Shown: positions 53,474-62,176, numbered from the stretch's first letter. The stretch: DNA of 64,000 nucleotides from Gottfriedia acidiceleris (GCF_004138285.1 NZ_SCFN01000003.1:186001-250000); one strand, 5' to 3'. Numbers and translations are program-made. Notes: generated by a model not told the origin, from the sequence alone.

Positions 53474-54160
53474 TTAGATATCAAAAGAAAATGTTTCTTT
53501 AAATCCTTTTTTTCCTTCAAATGTTATTTTTAATGCTCTTGTTTTTGGCATACGTTGAATCCAATTTAATTCTAAAAACCGTTCTAAAAGAGCATTTCCC
53601 AATGCTCCACCAAGGTGGTAACGTCTTTCACTCCAATCTAAACATTTATGTGAAAATGATCGACGCTTCTTCTTAATCTTTTCAAGATCAATTTGAAAAT
53701 CAGTCAAGAATCTCTCTCCTTTTTCCGTAACAATAAATTCTTGCCTTTCTTCGTTTATAACTCCCAGATTAATTAAAGAATCAGTTAATTGTACCCCAAA
53801 CTTACCAGCAGGGTGATCATAACATGTTCTAGCAAAACGTATTGCTGTATTTTCTGAAGCTTGTTTTAAAGACCTAATTTCACTTGGAGGGGCTATTGAT
53901 AATAATGTCTCCATTATTTGAGCAACTTCCTGATTTCGAATACCGTAGTAACGATGTCTTCCTTGTTTTTCTACGCTAACTAATTTCGCATCGACCAATT
54001 TTGCTAAATGGAAACTAGCTGTTTGTGGTTTTATTCCAGCCATATATGCCAGTTCGCTTGCAGGATGAAACCTACCATCTAAAAGGACAGTTAATATTGC
54101 TGCACGTGAAGTTTCACTTACAAGCGTAGCAACCACTGCTACATTAGGATTTGCATTCAT
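53474..54160 (-). CDS. ArsR/HTH_20-type transcriptional regulator
   Basis: 228 residues from ATG 54160 (AAGGAG 7 bases upstream). The N-terminal winged helix is SETSRAAILTVLLDGRFHPASELAYMAGIKPQTASFHLAKLVDAKLVSVEKQGRHRYYGI. The C-terminal 120 residues (CYDHPAGKFGVQLTDSLINLGVI..., and SERRYHLGGALGNALLERFLEL) are an unassigned effector part found in one ArsR-like subgroup. It is divergent from the flavin reductase-like gene and probably regulates it. Confidence 0.85.
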   Translation of the reverse strand: MNANPNVAVVATLVSETSRAAILTVLLDGRFHPASELAYMAGIKPQTASFHLAKLVDAKLVSVEKQGRHRYYGIRNQEVAQIMETLLSIAPPSEIRSLKQASENTAIRFARTCYDHPAGKFGVQLTDSLINLGVINEERQEFIVTEKGERFLTDFQIDLEKIKKKRRSFSHKCLDWSERRYHLGGALGNALLERFLELNWIQRMPKTRALKITFEGKKGFKETFSFDI

Positions 54161-54258
54161 TTTCATTCTCCTTCCGTTATGTAATCCATATTTCGATGAT
54201 AATTGAAATATTTATATTCTACAATAAATTTAAAGTACATAATAATAGGAGGAAAAAA

Positions 54259-54861
54259 ATGAGTCATACAAAGTTGATTAAACCTAAAATTCTATACTAT
54301 GGAACACCTGTGATTTTACTAAATACGTTGAATGAGGACGGGACAGTTAATATTAGCCCTATGTCTTCATCATGGGCTTTAGGAGATTGCATAATATTAG
54401 GAATTGGACTTGGCGGGAAAGCTATTGAAAATTTACAGCGTCATCCTGAATGTGTAATTAATGTACCTAGCCCTTTATTATGGGAGAATGTTGAATTTTT
54501 AGCCCCTTATACAGGAAAAAATCCCGTTCCTGATTCTAAGAAAAATATTGGATTTACATATGAAAAAGAAAAATACAATATCAGTAAATTAACCGCTACA
54601 GAGTCACAAACCGTAAAACCTACACGAATTACGGAATGCCCAATTCAAATTGAGGCAATCGTAAAAAACATTCGAATACCTGAACATTCACCTGATTTTG
54701 CAATTGTTGAGACACATGTTTTACATGTACATGCTCATAATGAAATCATCATTGAAGAAAATCATATTGATCCAAATAAATGGAGTCCACTAATATACAA
54801 TTTCCGTCATTATTTCGGTCTCGGAAATCAGTTAGGTAAAACTTTTCGTTCGGAAATATAA
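54259..54861 (+). CDS. Flavin reductase-like FMN-binding split-barrel protein
   Basis: 200 residues from ATG 54259 (TAGGAGG 8 bases upstream). Begins PKILYYGTPVILLNTLNEDGTVNISPMSSSWALGDCIILGIGLGGKAIENLQRHPECVINV, the flavin reductase/flavoredoxin split-barrel pattern. Relatives reduce flavin or bind FMN. The partner is unknown. Confidence 0.82.
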   Translation: MSHTKLIKPKILYYGTPVILLNTLNEDGTVNISPMSSSWALGDCIILGIGLGGKAIENLQRHPECVINVPSPLLWENVEFLAPYTGKNPVPDSKKNIGFTYEKEKYNISKLTATESQTVKPTRITECPIQIEAIVKNIRIPEHSPDFAIVETHVLHVHAHNEIIIEENHIDPNKWSPLIYNFRHYFGLGNQLGKTFRSEI

Positions 54862-54913
54862 GTATAAATTCTATATAGCCAGTACTAAAAATAAATAATG
54901 CTTAAAATATAAA

Positions 54914-54944
54914 AGTCAGATTCCAACTTGTAAGGAATCTGACT
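54914..54944 (+). terminator. Terminator of the flavin reductase-like gene
   Basis: An 11-bp stem AGTCAGATTCC/GGAATCTGACT with a 9-base loop and TTAATTG tail. Confidence 0.75.
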
Positions 54945-55032
54945 TAATTGTTAAATTTTTTAATAGGGAAAATTAATAAAAAAGATTTAACTCGTGTTCT
55001 TTAACTAAAGCAGTGCATTAGGTCAATACAAT

Positions 55033-55413
55033 TTACTTATGATTTAATAATGTTTCAATTGCATTAACTAATTTTGCATTATCTTTTTTTGTCTTTCCTG
55101 CTATTTCACTAGTTGTGAAACTCATTAACTTTTTGTCTTGATTATACAATGTAACACTGTATAACCATCCCTTTACATTAGTGTTTTTATTTTGGGTAAC
55201 TTTAATAACTTTAATATCACTAATAAAGTTTTTAATTGCCTTCTGATCTGTTATTACTGAGATCTCCCCATTCTGACCGTTAGTAACTTCAATTTTACTA
55301 ATTTCATTTAAATTTCCGTGATACACTTCTGAAAAACTCTTGTTATCCGTATTACATCCAGAAAGTAATGAAAAAACACTAATACAAAGAAGTATGTATA
55401 TAATTTGTTTCAA
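55033..55413 (-). CDS. Small lipoprotein, unknown
   Basis: 126 residues with a lipoprotein signal peptide and lipobox LLSGC (Cys at about 20). The mature part has a repeated beta-strand pattern (ISKIEVTNGQNGEISVITDQKAIKNFISDIKVIKV), resembling DUF5301-like lipoproteins. GGTGGAG before the TTG start. Confidence 0.75.
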   Translation of the reverse strand: MKQIIYILLCISVFSLLSGCNTDNKSFSEVYHGNLNEISKIEVTNGQNGEISVITDQKAIKNFISDIKVIKVTQNKNTNVKGWLYSVTLYNQDKKLMSFTTSEIAGKTKKDNAKLVNAIETLLNHK

Positions 55414-55518
55414 ATTTACTCCACCTTCAAATATTTTTAAGATAATTATATCAACTTAACGACTTATGTAATTTGGGGGAATTTCGCCTTTTTTCACAGA
55501 ATATCAAATAATCCTAAT

Positions 55519-55603
55519 GCAACTAAACTGCTTTTTAGCGCAATAAAAAAAATCGACTATTTGCCGATCATGTTGTTCAACTTATGCATGCTTTAGTTCA
55601 ATT
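55519..55603. repeat. Dispersed repeat, full-length-like copy
   Basis: Left end CAACTAAACTGC..TTTAGCGC, then AAAAAAAATCGACT, a short stem around GCCGATCATG, and right end TTCAACTTATGCATGCTTTAGTTCAA. It has the same order of blocks as 61604-61690. Confidence 0.65.
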
Positions 55604-55619
55604 AGGATTTTATTCCTCT

Positions 55620-55846
55620 TTAAAAATTGGTCCATGTATCATCGCCTGTAATTCTATCTATTATATCTTCTGCTTCCCAAACAGCTGCTTTTTCTAATAC
55701 TTGACAGTCAGCTTTATTAGCTTTACTAATTTCTCCTTTATGGTAAATTGATTATTCGCATGAGATACTGTCAATTATTCAATATGGAGGTGGCCATTTT
55801 TCTTCTCTTTTTGTTTATAATCGAAATTTAAATTTTGTAGGTTCAT
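55620..55846 (-). pseudogene. Degraded small gene
   Basis: An ATG at 55846 with GGAGAGGGG upstream opens MNLQNLNFDYKQKEKKNGHL, hits TAA after 23 codons, and continues in the same frame as LTVSHANNQFTIKEKL. The frame then shifts into QVLEKAAVWEAEDIIDRITG and stops at 55620. It looks like a coding region of about 75 residues with one nonsense and one frameshift mutation. No family is recognised. Confidence 0.45.
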
Positions 55847-56186
55847 ATTTATCCCCTCTCCTTTTTTGATACATATTGAATAAGTTAACATTACCATATA
55901 TTGTAATTAGCTTGTTTTTTATTGATTGTGCCAATTAAAATGTTGATTTTGGATCCCCAAAAAACTGCCTATACATATGTAACCAAAAGGTGCCTATAGA
56001 ACATACAAGTTACTATCGCACTTAAAAGTACGTTCTTCTTTTCTTTATTAATTTATTCCATAATAGCAACTGTAGAGAATAGTTTCCTTAGATGACATCA
56101 TTAATCACCTAATTACTACTCTCTAACAACATTATTTAAATTAACTTCATGTTTACATGAAGATTAGTATATATAGGAGGATTTAT
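55847..56186. other. Gap upstream of the aldo/keto reductase
   Basis: 340 bp with no convincing ORF or clear promoter. A ribosome binding site (AGGAGG, 56176-56181) for the reductase gene lies at its end. Confidence 0.5.
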
Positions 56187-57203
56187 ATGGAAGAGAAAAA
56201 CTTATTTAAAGGAAAACTAGGTTTCGGAACTGCTCCACTAGGAAATATGTTCCGTAACATCCCAGATGACGAAGCAATCGCAACTGTTGTAGCAGCTTGG
56301 GATCATGGCATTCGTTACTTTGATACAGCTCCACTCTATGGTGCAGGTCTGGCAGAGATGCGTCTAGGAGAAGTATTATCAAGATACAATCGTGATGATT
56401 ATATTTTAAGTACAAAGGTTGGTCGTTTAATTCTTGATGAACTAGAAGACGTTTCTGCAAGAGACTTAGGTGAAAAAGGTGGAGTATTTGAATTTGGTCG
56501 TAAGAATAAGCTTGTGAACGATTATAGTGCTGACGCAACTTTACGTTCAATCGAACAAAGTTTAAATCGTTTGAAAACTGATCGTTTAGACATTGTTTAT
56601 GTTCATGATATTGCAAAAGACTTTTATGGAGACGAGTGGATAGCGCAGTTTGAAATTGCTCGCACTGGTGCTTTCCGTGTACTTTCTCAATTACGAGACG
56701 AAGGTGTTATTAAATCTTGGGGACTTGGTGTAAATAAAGTAGAACCGATCGAAATCGCATTAGAATTAGGAGAATACAAGCCTGATGTTAGTTTATTAGC
56801 TGGTCGTTATACACTTCTGGATCATGAGCGAGCACTTCAACGATTAATGCCCGAAGCTGCTAAACAAAATGTTGATATTATCGTTGGTGGTCCATATAGC
56901 TCAGGTATTCTAGCTGGTGGAACTCACTTTGAATATCAAAAAGCATCACCTGAAATGATCGCGAAAGTTGAGAAAATCAAAGGAATTGCACAAAGACATG
57001 GTATCAGTGTGAAAGCTGCAGCCCTTCAATTTTCAATATCAAATCCAGCAGTTGCAACAATCATTCCAGGTGCAAGTAAACCAGAGCGAATTGCCGAAGA
57101 CCAAGCTGCATTAAATGAAGTAATTCCAGCTACATTCTGGCACGAAATGAGAGAACAAAAACTAGTTGCAGAAAATGCACCACTACCAATAGACATTAAA
57201 TAA
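56187..57203 (+). CDS. Aldo/keto reductase (D-threo-aldose dehydrogenase-like)
   Basis: 338 residues from ATG 56187 (AGGAGG upstream). GFGTAPLGNMFRNIPDDEAIATVVAAWDHGIRYFDTAPLYGAGLAEMRLGE contains the catalytic Asp and Tyr, with Lys in ILSTKVGR and His in DIVYVHDI. The C-terminal NADP motif is IIPGASKPERIAED. The subgroup includes D-threo-aldose 1-dehydrogenase and pyridoxal dehydrogenase. Cotranscribed with the next gene, 26 bp downstream. Confidence 0.9.
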   Translation: MEEKNLFKGKLGFGTAPLGNMFRNIPDDEAIATVVAAWDHGIRYFDTAPLYGAGLAEMRLGEVLSRYNRDDYILSTKVGRLILDELEDVSARDLGEKGGVFEFGRKNKLVNDYSADATLRSIEQSLNRLKTDRLDIVYVHDIAKDFYGDEWIAQFEIARTGAFRVLSQLRDEGVIKSWGLGVNKVEPIEIALELGEYKPDVSLLAGRYTLLDHERALQRLMPEAAKQNVDIIVGGPYSSGILAGGTHFEYQKASPEMIAKVEKIKGIAQRHGISVKAAALQFSISNPAVATIIPGASKPERIAEDQAALNEVIPATFWHEMREQKLVAENAPLPIDIK

Positions 57204-57229
57204 TAACTATATAAATGGAGCGATATAAA

Positions 57230-57655
57230 ATGGCTAACACAATCGTTACAATGGAAATTCCTGCAAATCCTGAAAAAGTATGGCAATTAATTGGCGGTTT
57301 CAATTCGCTACCAGATTGGTTACCATATATCCCAAGTAGTGAATTATTAGAAGGTGGACGTGTTCGTAGTTTGGCAAATCCGGATGGAGATACAATTGTT
57401 GAACGTCTTGAAGCATTCAATGATAAAGAGCGTTTTTATACGTACTCAATAATGAAAGCACCATTCCCAGTTACAAACTATCAATCGACAATACGTGTTC
57501 AAGAACATTCCGATCGTAATCAATCAATTGTTGAGTGGTCTGGTAGTTTTACTCCTGTGGAAGTAACTGATGAAGATGTAATCAATCTATTCAATGGGAT
57601 ATATAAAGATGGATTGGAAGCATTAAGAAAAGCATTTCAAGTTTTAACAGTATAG
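57230..57655 (+). CDS. SRPBCC (polyketide cyclase / START-like) protein
   Basis: 141 residues from ATG 57230 with GGAG 9 bases upstream. PANPEKVWQLIGGFNSLPDWLPYI is the helix-grip signature, with WSGSFTP in the late strand and a long C-terminal helix. It probably binds a hydrophobic ligand. The operon with an aldo/keto reductase suggests detoxification or modification of a shared small carbonyl compound. Confidence 0.82.
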   Translation: MANTIVTMEIPANPEKVWQLIGGFNSLPDWLPYIPSSELLEGGRVRSLANPDGDTIVERLEAFNDKERFYTYSIMKAPFPVTNYQSTIRVQEHSDRNQSIVEWSGSFTPVEVTDEDVINLFNGIYKDGLEALRKAFQVLTV

Positions 57656-58115
57656 TAATTAAATTATCAAATAATGAAATAGGGGATGATAAAATATTAA
57701 TTATCCTCTATATCTTCTTCAAAATCCGAAAACATTGACGTTTGTAGCGCAAATTACCCCAAGTGGAATAATACCCAAAAAAGAATCTGCAAATGGAATC
57801 AGAAATACTATAAGAACACCTAGGTTTCTTCGTACCTTTTGGATTCATTCGATCGAATAATAAACAAGTTTCTTTGATGAATGATAAATTTATAAATTAT
57901 TTAAAGAAAGAATTTAATTCAATCGAAAAAACACATATATAATAGTTCAGAAGAAATACTGAAATAGGAGCTGATTGATCAATCAATCAGCTCCTATTTG
58001 TTATGCAACTATTGCATGCGTTAGTTGAAACAAAAATATTTATTAAAATATATAATTTTAGAATCCTTCCTTTTGAAAGTATAGTCAGATAATCTTAAAA
58101 AATCTCAGATAAAAC
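57656..58115. other. Gap with terminator and repeat right end
   Basis: 460 bp. At 57962-57999 is a strong hairpin AAATAGGAGCTGATTGA/TCAATCAGCTCCTATTT, a likely terminator of the SRPBCC transcript, directly followed by GCAACTATTGCATGCGTTAGTTGAA (to about 58028), the right end of the dispersed repeat. The first 300 bp show no coding potential. Confidence 0.6.
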
Positions 58116-59084
58116 TCAAGGAAAACTTAAATTGTCTAAACGCTTTTCCAAAATCACGCGCAGCTCATAAGGAATCCTCTCATACTCGACCCCTTTTCCC
58201 AAAAACAAAAGCCAATCCGCATAATACTCCAGCTCCTCAACATCGGTTATATCCAGCTGAACATTGAAAATCCCACTCGATTGAAACATTCCAGTAAATG
58301 ATAAAATAATCCCAGGCGGGTGCATACGCTTAAAGCGCTGAATCCCAGTCGTATCAAGCTTCACAACAAGATTGGACTCACGTGCAAAAAGCAGTTTTTT
58401 GTTTAATATATCTTGCTCAGACCACTTCATCTCCCGCTCAGAAATTGCCGAATCCCGCAGCATCTCAACAGGCAAATAACGAAACTCCTCTGAATCAAAA
58501 TCATAAACCTCGACCAGCCACTGAGCGTTCGAGTTAAAAATATGCAGCAAAAAAACGTCCATCAACTGCGGCCAGCCAGGAGTTAGCTCATAAGTCACCC
58601 GCAAATGCTTATCCCGTACAGCAAGAGAAATCAGTTTGTTCAACTCAGCTGGCGCAGCATCATCGAGCTCTAAAAGATTCGGATTGGCAGGATTTGTATT
58701 TTCAAAAAGCAAGATATTATTCAGCTCGATCAGCTCGTCTTGTTGGGTTTGCGACGCTATACCGATGAGTTTTTCAGTGATTGAGCGTCGATTTTGCAGA
58801 TAAGGCAGCTGCGAATTTTTCGAGGCGATAAAGCTGATAAACATCGCCTTCAGCTCTTCTGGCGTGAAACGGGTGGCGGGCAGATACTGATTTTGCAGGA
58901 CAAAGTAGCCTCCACCTCGACCAAGCTCGGACGTAAGAGGAAATCCCATCGCCTGAATCTCGTTAATGTCGCGGATCGCCGTCGCGCGGGATATCTTGAA
59001 CTCTCGCTGAATCTCGGCAATCGTAAAATGTGCGCGATTATTTATGTAGCGCATGATCAGGTTCACTCGTTCTATTTTCTTCAT
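58116..59084 (-). CDS. YafY-type regulator with WYL domain
   Basis: 322 residues from ATG 59084. N-terminal winged helix (RVNLIMRYINNRAHFTIAEIQREFKISRATAIRDINEIQAMGFPL) and a C-terminal WYL domain (LAVRDKHLRVTYELTPGW... VEVYDFDSEEFRYLPVEMLRD) with the WCX extension. Base composition is clearly richer in G+C than neighbours, for example near 58980-59040. No SD is visible before 59084, so the true start may differ. Divergent from the GyrI-like gene pair, its probable target. Confidence 0.85.
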   Translation of the reverse strand: MKKIERVNLIMRYINNRAHFTIAEIQREFKISRATAIRDINEIQAMGFPLTSELGRGGGYFVLQNQYLPATRFTPEELKAMFISFIASKNSQLPYLQNRRSITEKLIGIASQTQQDELIELNNILLFENTNPANPNLLELDDAAPAELNKLISLAVRDKHLRVTYELTPGWPQLMDVFLLHIFNSNAQWLVEVYDFDSEEFRYLPVEMLRDSAISEREMKWSEQDILNKKLLFARESNLVVKLDTTGIQRFKRMHPPGIILSFTGMFQSSGIFNVQLDITDVEELEYYADWLLFLGKGVEYERIPYELRVILEKRLDNLSFP

Positions 59085-59156
59085 ATTTTTATTGTAGCAA
59101 AAATGTAGCAAAATAAATATCAGTAATGACAGTAAAACTTTATTTACATTAAGCTT

Positions 59157-59232
59157 ATAATTATTTAAATTTTAGATTTTCAAGAGAAAAGCTAATAATT
59201 ATTTAAATTTTAGATTTTCAAGAGAAAAGCTA
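59157..59232. repeat. 38-bp tandem repeat in the divergent promoter region
   Basis: Two near-identical units of ATAATTATTTAAATTTTAGA plus TTTTCAAGAGAAAAGCT lie head to tail. The outer flanks TAAAACTTTATTTA (59133 and 59233) are also duplicated 100 bp apart. They lie between the regulator and its probable target. Confidence 0.75.
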
Positions 59233-59337
59233 ATAAAACTTTATTTATTTGATCTTCTAAAAAAAGTATCATTTTTTGATACATTTGGCAAATAGAATCA
59301 ATCTTGTAATAAATAAATCCACAAAGGAGAGAATAAA

Positions 59338-59817
59338 ATGTCTATATACTCAATCAAAACTATCTCAGAAAACTACAAAATGACTGCTTTCGGTGTTTCA
59401 CTTGAAGATTACAACGACTGGGCAGGTAATGCTGCAAAAACTGCAGCGAAAAAAGCTGAAATCACTGAAAATGGCAAGCTAGCTGAACTTCTAGCGATAG
59501 CTGACGGGCAAGAATATCAAATCAACTACGTTATCGACCACAAGGCTTGGCGCGGCTTTGGCGTGATGGGAGAGTTCGACATGGAAGGCGCGGTCGTTCT
59601 CGATTTCCTCGCTGGCGACTACCTGGTCGTGCCTGGCACAGGCACAAACAAAGATCGCCTTGCTGATGAAATCACAGGCAAGGTTTTCAGCGGCATGTTG
59701 GAAGAAATCACAGACTACAAATACGTTGGTCCTGGTAACTCAACATTCATCAAAGCAGCTGAAAACGGTGAATTCTACGGCGAAATGTGGCTTCGTGTAA
59801 AAAAAATTGAAGGCTAA
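59338..59817 (+). CDS. GyrI-like small-molecule-binding domain protein (first copy)
   Basis: 159 residues resembling AraC-type effector-binding (GyrI-like) domains: N-terminal strand MTAFGVSLEDY, mid LADGQEYQINYVIDHKAWRGFGVMG, and C-terminal YKYVGPGNSTFIKAAENGEFYGEMWLRV. It has no DNA-binding domain. SD AGGAGAG. Codons are G+C-rich compared with the genome. About 30-35% identical, by eye, to the next gene. Confidence 0.7.
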   Translation: MSIYSIKTISENYKMTAFGVSLEDYNDWAGNAAKTAAKKAEITENGKLAELLAIADGQEYQINYVIDHKAWRGFGVMGEFDMEGAVVLDFLAGDYLVVPGTGTNKDRLADEITGKVFSGMLEEITDYKYVGPGNSTFIKAAENGEFYGEMWLRVKKIEG

Positions 59818-59848
59818 ACTCCGTTAAATTTGTCAAAATTTTTAAAAA

Positions 59849-59872
59849 AGGTCTGTCAAATTTGACAGACCT
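59849..59872. promoter_or_regulatory. Perfect 24-bp palindrome between the two GyrI-like genes
   Basis: AGGTCTGTCAAA followed by its exact complement. A6 lies on the left and no T-tract on the right, so it is an unlikely plus-strand terminator; it fits a dimer operator. A related TTTGTCAAAA stands 20 bases upstream. Confidence 0.5.
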
Positions 59873-60090
59873 AATATAAGAGGCAAAACACTTGAAAAAA
59901 CTCACTAAATTCATTGTGAACTGGAATCCCTTTGGGCAAAAGTCTCTGATTTTTGAGAACATTTTGGCAGAATTCACTGTAAGCTTTTCGTGGTAAAGAG
60001 GGCTTTTTACTTGACCAATTTGGGATTCATTGGTATCTTGTAGCGGAGCTCGACCTCTCAGAAGATAAATCTGGAAAAAGGAGTACTCAC

Positions 60091-60567
60091 ATGGCAATTT
60101 ACACACTTGAACATAAAAAATCATTCACATTGACCGCTTATGGTTTTTCAATCCAGTCGAATTTTCAAGACATGAAAGCTTTACAAAAAGAAAAAGCTGA
60201 GTTTTGGGGCGGATTAAAGGCTGATGGGCGTTTTGATAAGCTCAAAAACGCTGCAAAAAACAATCGCGAATGGTCGGTCAATGAGGTTTATCAAGGCAAA
60301 CCGTGGAATTATTTTGCGGTAGAAGCTAGCAAATCAGTGACTGACGCAACTCGTATCATCGAGTTTCCAGAGAGCGAGTACATCGTGGTCGCAGGTAATG
60401 GCGATAAGGAAACATTGTTTGATCAGCTAACTTATCGTGCTTTTAGCGAAGTCTTGGCCCAAATTACTGACTATGCCTACGTTGGCGGTCCAAATGCGAC
60501 TTATCGCAAAGATAACGGTGACGGCACTTTCTACGGCGAATTTTGGGTACCTGTGGTTAAAAAATAA
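60091..60567 (+). CDS. GyrI-like small-molecule-binding domain protein (second copy)
   Basis: 158 residues, paralogous to the previous gene (FTLTAYGFSI near the start; LIEFPESEYIVV-like core; ITDYAYVGGPNATYRKDNGDGTFYGEFWVPV at the end). SD AAAGGAG 11 bases before the ATG. Together with the WYL regulator it forms a cassette of unusual base composition. Confidence 0.7.
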   Translation: MAIYTLEHKKSFTLTAYGFSIQSNFQDMKALQKEKAEFWGGLKADGRFDKLKNAAKNNREWSVNEVYQGKPWNYFAVEASKSVTDATRIIEFPESEYIVVAGNGDKETLFDQLTYRAFSEVLAQITDYAYVGGPNATYRKDNGDGTFYGEFWVPVVKK

Positions 60568-60700
60568 TAATAAAAAATCATGTAAAAAAAGGATTTTTTT
60601 CAGTTGTTCTCAAAGCCTCGATTTTTCGGGGCTCTGTATTAGTTTATTCGATATCCTCTATCTGAAAGGTAGGATTTAACCAAACAGAAGCTTTCGAATC

Positions 60701-60826
60701 TTAACTGGGGGTTAAGGGTAATTTACTTCTAATAAATGGTAAAAAAACTACTCCCCAAGCACCCGCTATATTTCCCATTTCAATCATGATAAGACTATTA
60801 TTTATTAAAATCCTTGGTAAAAACAA
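60701..60826 (-). CDS. Possible small hydrophobic protein
   Basis: 41 codons from TTG 60826 with AGGAG 4 bases upstream (tight spacing). The peptide contains LINNSLIMIEMGNIAGAWGVVFLPF, one hydrophobic stretch. Evidence is limited to the SD and frame. Confidence 0.25.
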   Translation of the reverse strand: MFLPRILINNSLIMIEMGNIAGAWGVVFLPFIRSKLPLTPS

Positions 60827-60843
60827 ACTTCTCCTAATATTGT

Positions 60844-60898
60844 AATAGGGGCTGAATAATCAGCCCCTATATAATTCAACTTACGCATGCGTTAGTTA
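60844..60898. repeat. Dispersed repeat, right-end copy
   Basis: Hairpin AATAGGGGCTGA/TCAGCCCCTAT followed by TTCAACTTACGCATGCGTTAGTT. The same arrangement occurs at 57962-58028. Confidence 0.65.
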
Positions 60899-60946
60899 CA
60901 CACCTTGATATATTATTTAGATCTTATTTTACTATTAAAAAACTAT

Positions 60947-61495
60947 TTATAACATTTGATTTGCAATTTTGATAATGTCTTTCTTGTGCTGTTCAGACGA
61001 AATATTTTTGTTATTGTAACTAACTTCATAATAAATGTTTTTTTTCTTAAAGGTGAGCGTATTTCCATAATATTGACCTATCACTCCGTCTGATAACTTA
61101 ACATTCTCACTGGAACCACTATACTCTACTTTAAAATTGTGGACAGTAATCATTAAGATAATCTCATCATTTTTATCCTTTGAAAATGATGTAAAACTAA
61201 CTCTCAAATTTTTCCCATCATGTTTAACATCATCAATTGTAGAAATTAGAAAAGGTGTAGCATCAAACGGAATATCATTCGGAATTTTCACCTTAAACGG
61301 AAGTGCATCTAATCCCTCGTCTAATGAGGAAGCCTCATAGCTTACTGGTATGGTTTTTAATTGTTCCTCGGTGAGATTTCCCTTTGGTTTAACTTTTTTT
61401 AAATTTGATGTATCTAAAATGTCATTATTAATATGTTTACAACCAAATAACAAAATAATCATCAATATTGACACTAACCATGTCTTTTTCTCCAA
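60947..61495 (-). CDS. Lipoprotein, unknown
   Basis: 182 residues with a signal peptide and lipobox LLFGC (Cys about 19). The mature protein begins with Lys/Asn-rich linker and then LPFKVKIPNDIPFDATPF, resembling YgdI-like or DUF4367-type secreted domains. TTG start behind AGGGGGGAT. Confidence 0.75.
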   Translation of the reverse strand: MEKKTWLVSILMIILLFGCKHINNDILDTSNLKKVKPKGNLTEEQLKTIPVSYEASSLDEGLDALPFKVKIPNDIPFDATPFLISTIDDVKHDGKNLRVSFTSFSKDKNDEIILMITVHNFKVEYSGSSENVKLSDGVIGQYYGNTLTFKKKNIYYEVSYNNKNISSEQHKKDIIKIANQML

Positions 61496-61603
61496 ACCAT
61501 ATCCCCCCTTATCTAATTCTAATACTATTTGATGAAACGTTATTACCGTCTTGGTAACATCATTTTAATCTATATATTTCTATGTTATTTTTTTATATTC
61601 TTT

Positions 61604-61690
61604 TTCAACTAAACTACCATTTAGTTCAACAAAAAAGACCACCCCGAAACAGTCGATCGTTGTTCAACTTGTGCATTCTTTTGTTGAATA
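61604..61690. repeat. Dispersed repeat, complete copy
   Basis: TTCAACTAAACTACCATTTA..GTTCAACAAAAAAG at the left, a variable centre around CCACCCCGAAACAGTCGATCG, and GTTGTTCAACTTGTGCATTC..TTTTGTTGAATAAG at the right. The two ends are partly inverted copies of each other. Confidence 0.7.
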
Positions 61691-61739
61691 AGTAATTATT
61701 AAGTTTTAAGTTTTTTAATTTTACTCGGCTATTTAAAAA

Positions 61740-62015
61740 TTAATTTTTAATCCAAGTTAGCATACGTAAAATAAGAAAGGGTTCAAACCAAGTAATCAAT
61801 AAAAATATGAAAAAAAACGAAGTTACTGCAAAAAACTTAGTGTTCCCTCTTTCTCTTTTGGAAATTGCTATCAAGCTACATACCGCCGCAAATAATATAG
61901 ATAAAAAACCAATTAAAGCCATAAGTTCGTTGAAGCCTTGAATTATATAAATTATTCCAAACAAAACCAATCCGACAATTAATAATATTATCGAAATCGC
62001 ACTAAAATTTTTCAT
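61740..62015 (-). CDS. Small membrane protein, unknown
   Basis: 91 residues with three hydrophobic segments (5-27, 32-50, 62-85). AGAGGTG lies 6 bases before the ATG. No family recognised. Confidence 0.65.
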   Translation of the reverse strand: MKNFSAISIILLIVGLVLFGIIYIIQGFNELMALIGFLSILFAAVCSLIAISKRERGNTKFFAVTSFFFIFLLITWFEPFLILRMLTWIKN

Positions 62016-62176
62016 AGTTTCACCTCTTTTAATAATAATTAATTTATAGGTTTGTCATTTAATATTTTAACATATATTTCCATATTTTTTGTTGTCTTAT
62101 TAAACTATCCTGCCATTTAACCTTTTATAAAGCATCTCTTAAACTAACCTACATTTCCGTTATATAATGACAAAAC

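Larger units (their letters stand above)
60568..60946. other. Gap holding a possible small ORF and a repeat copy
   Basis: About 380 bp. It begins with a weak hairpin AGCCTCG/CGGGGCT near 60619-60637 that may end the GyrI-like transcript. It then contains the ORF 60701-60826 and the repeat 60844-60898. Confidence 0.5.
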
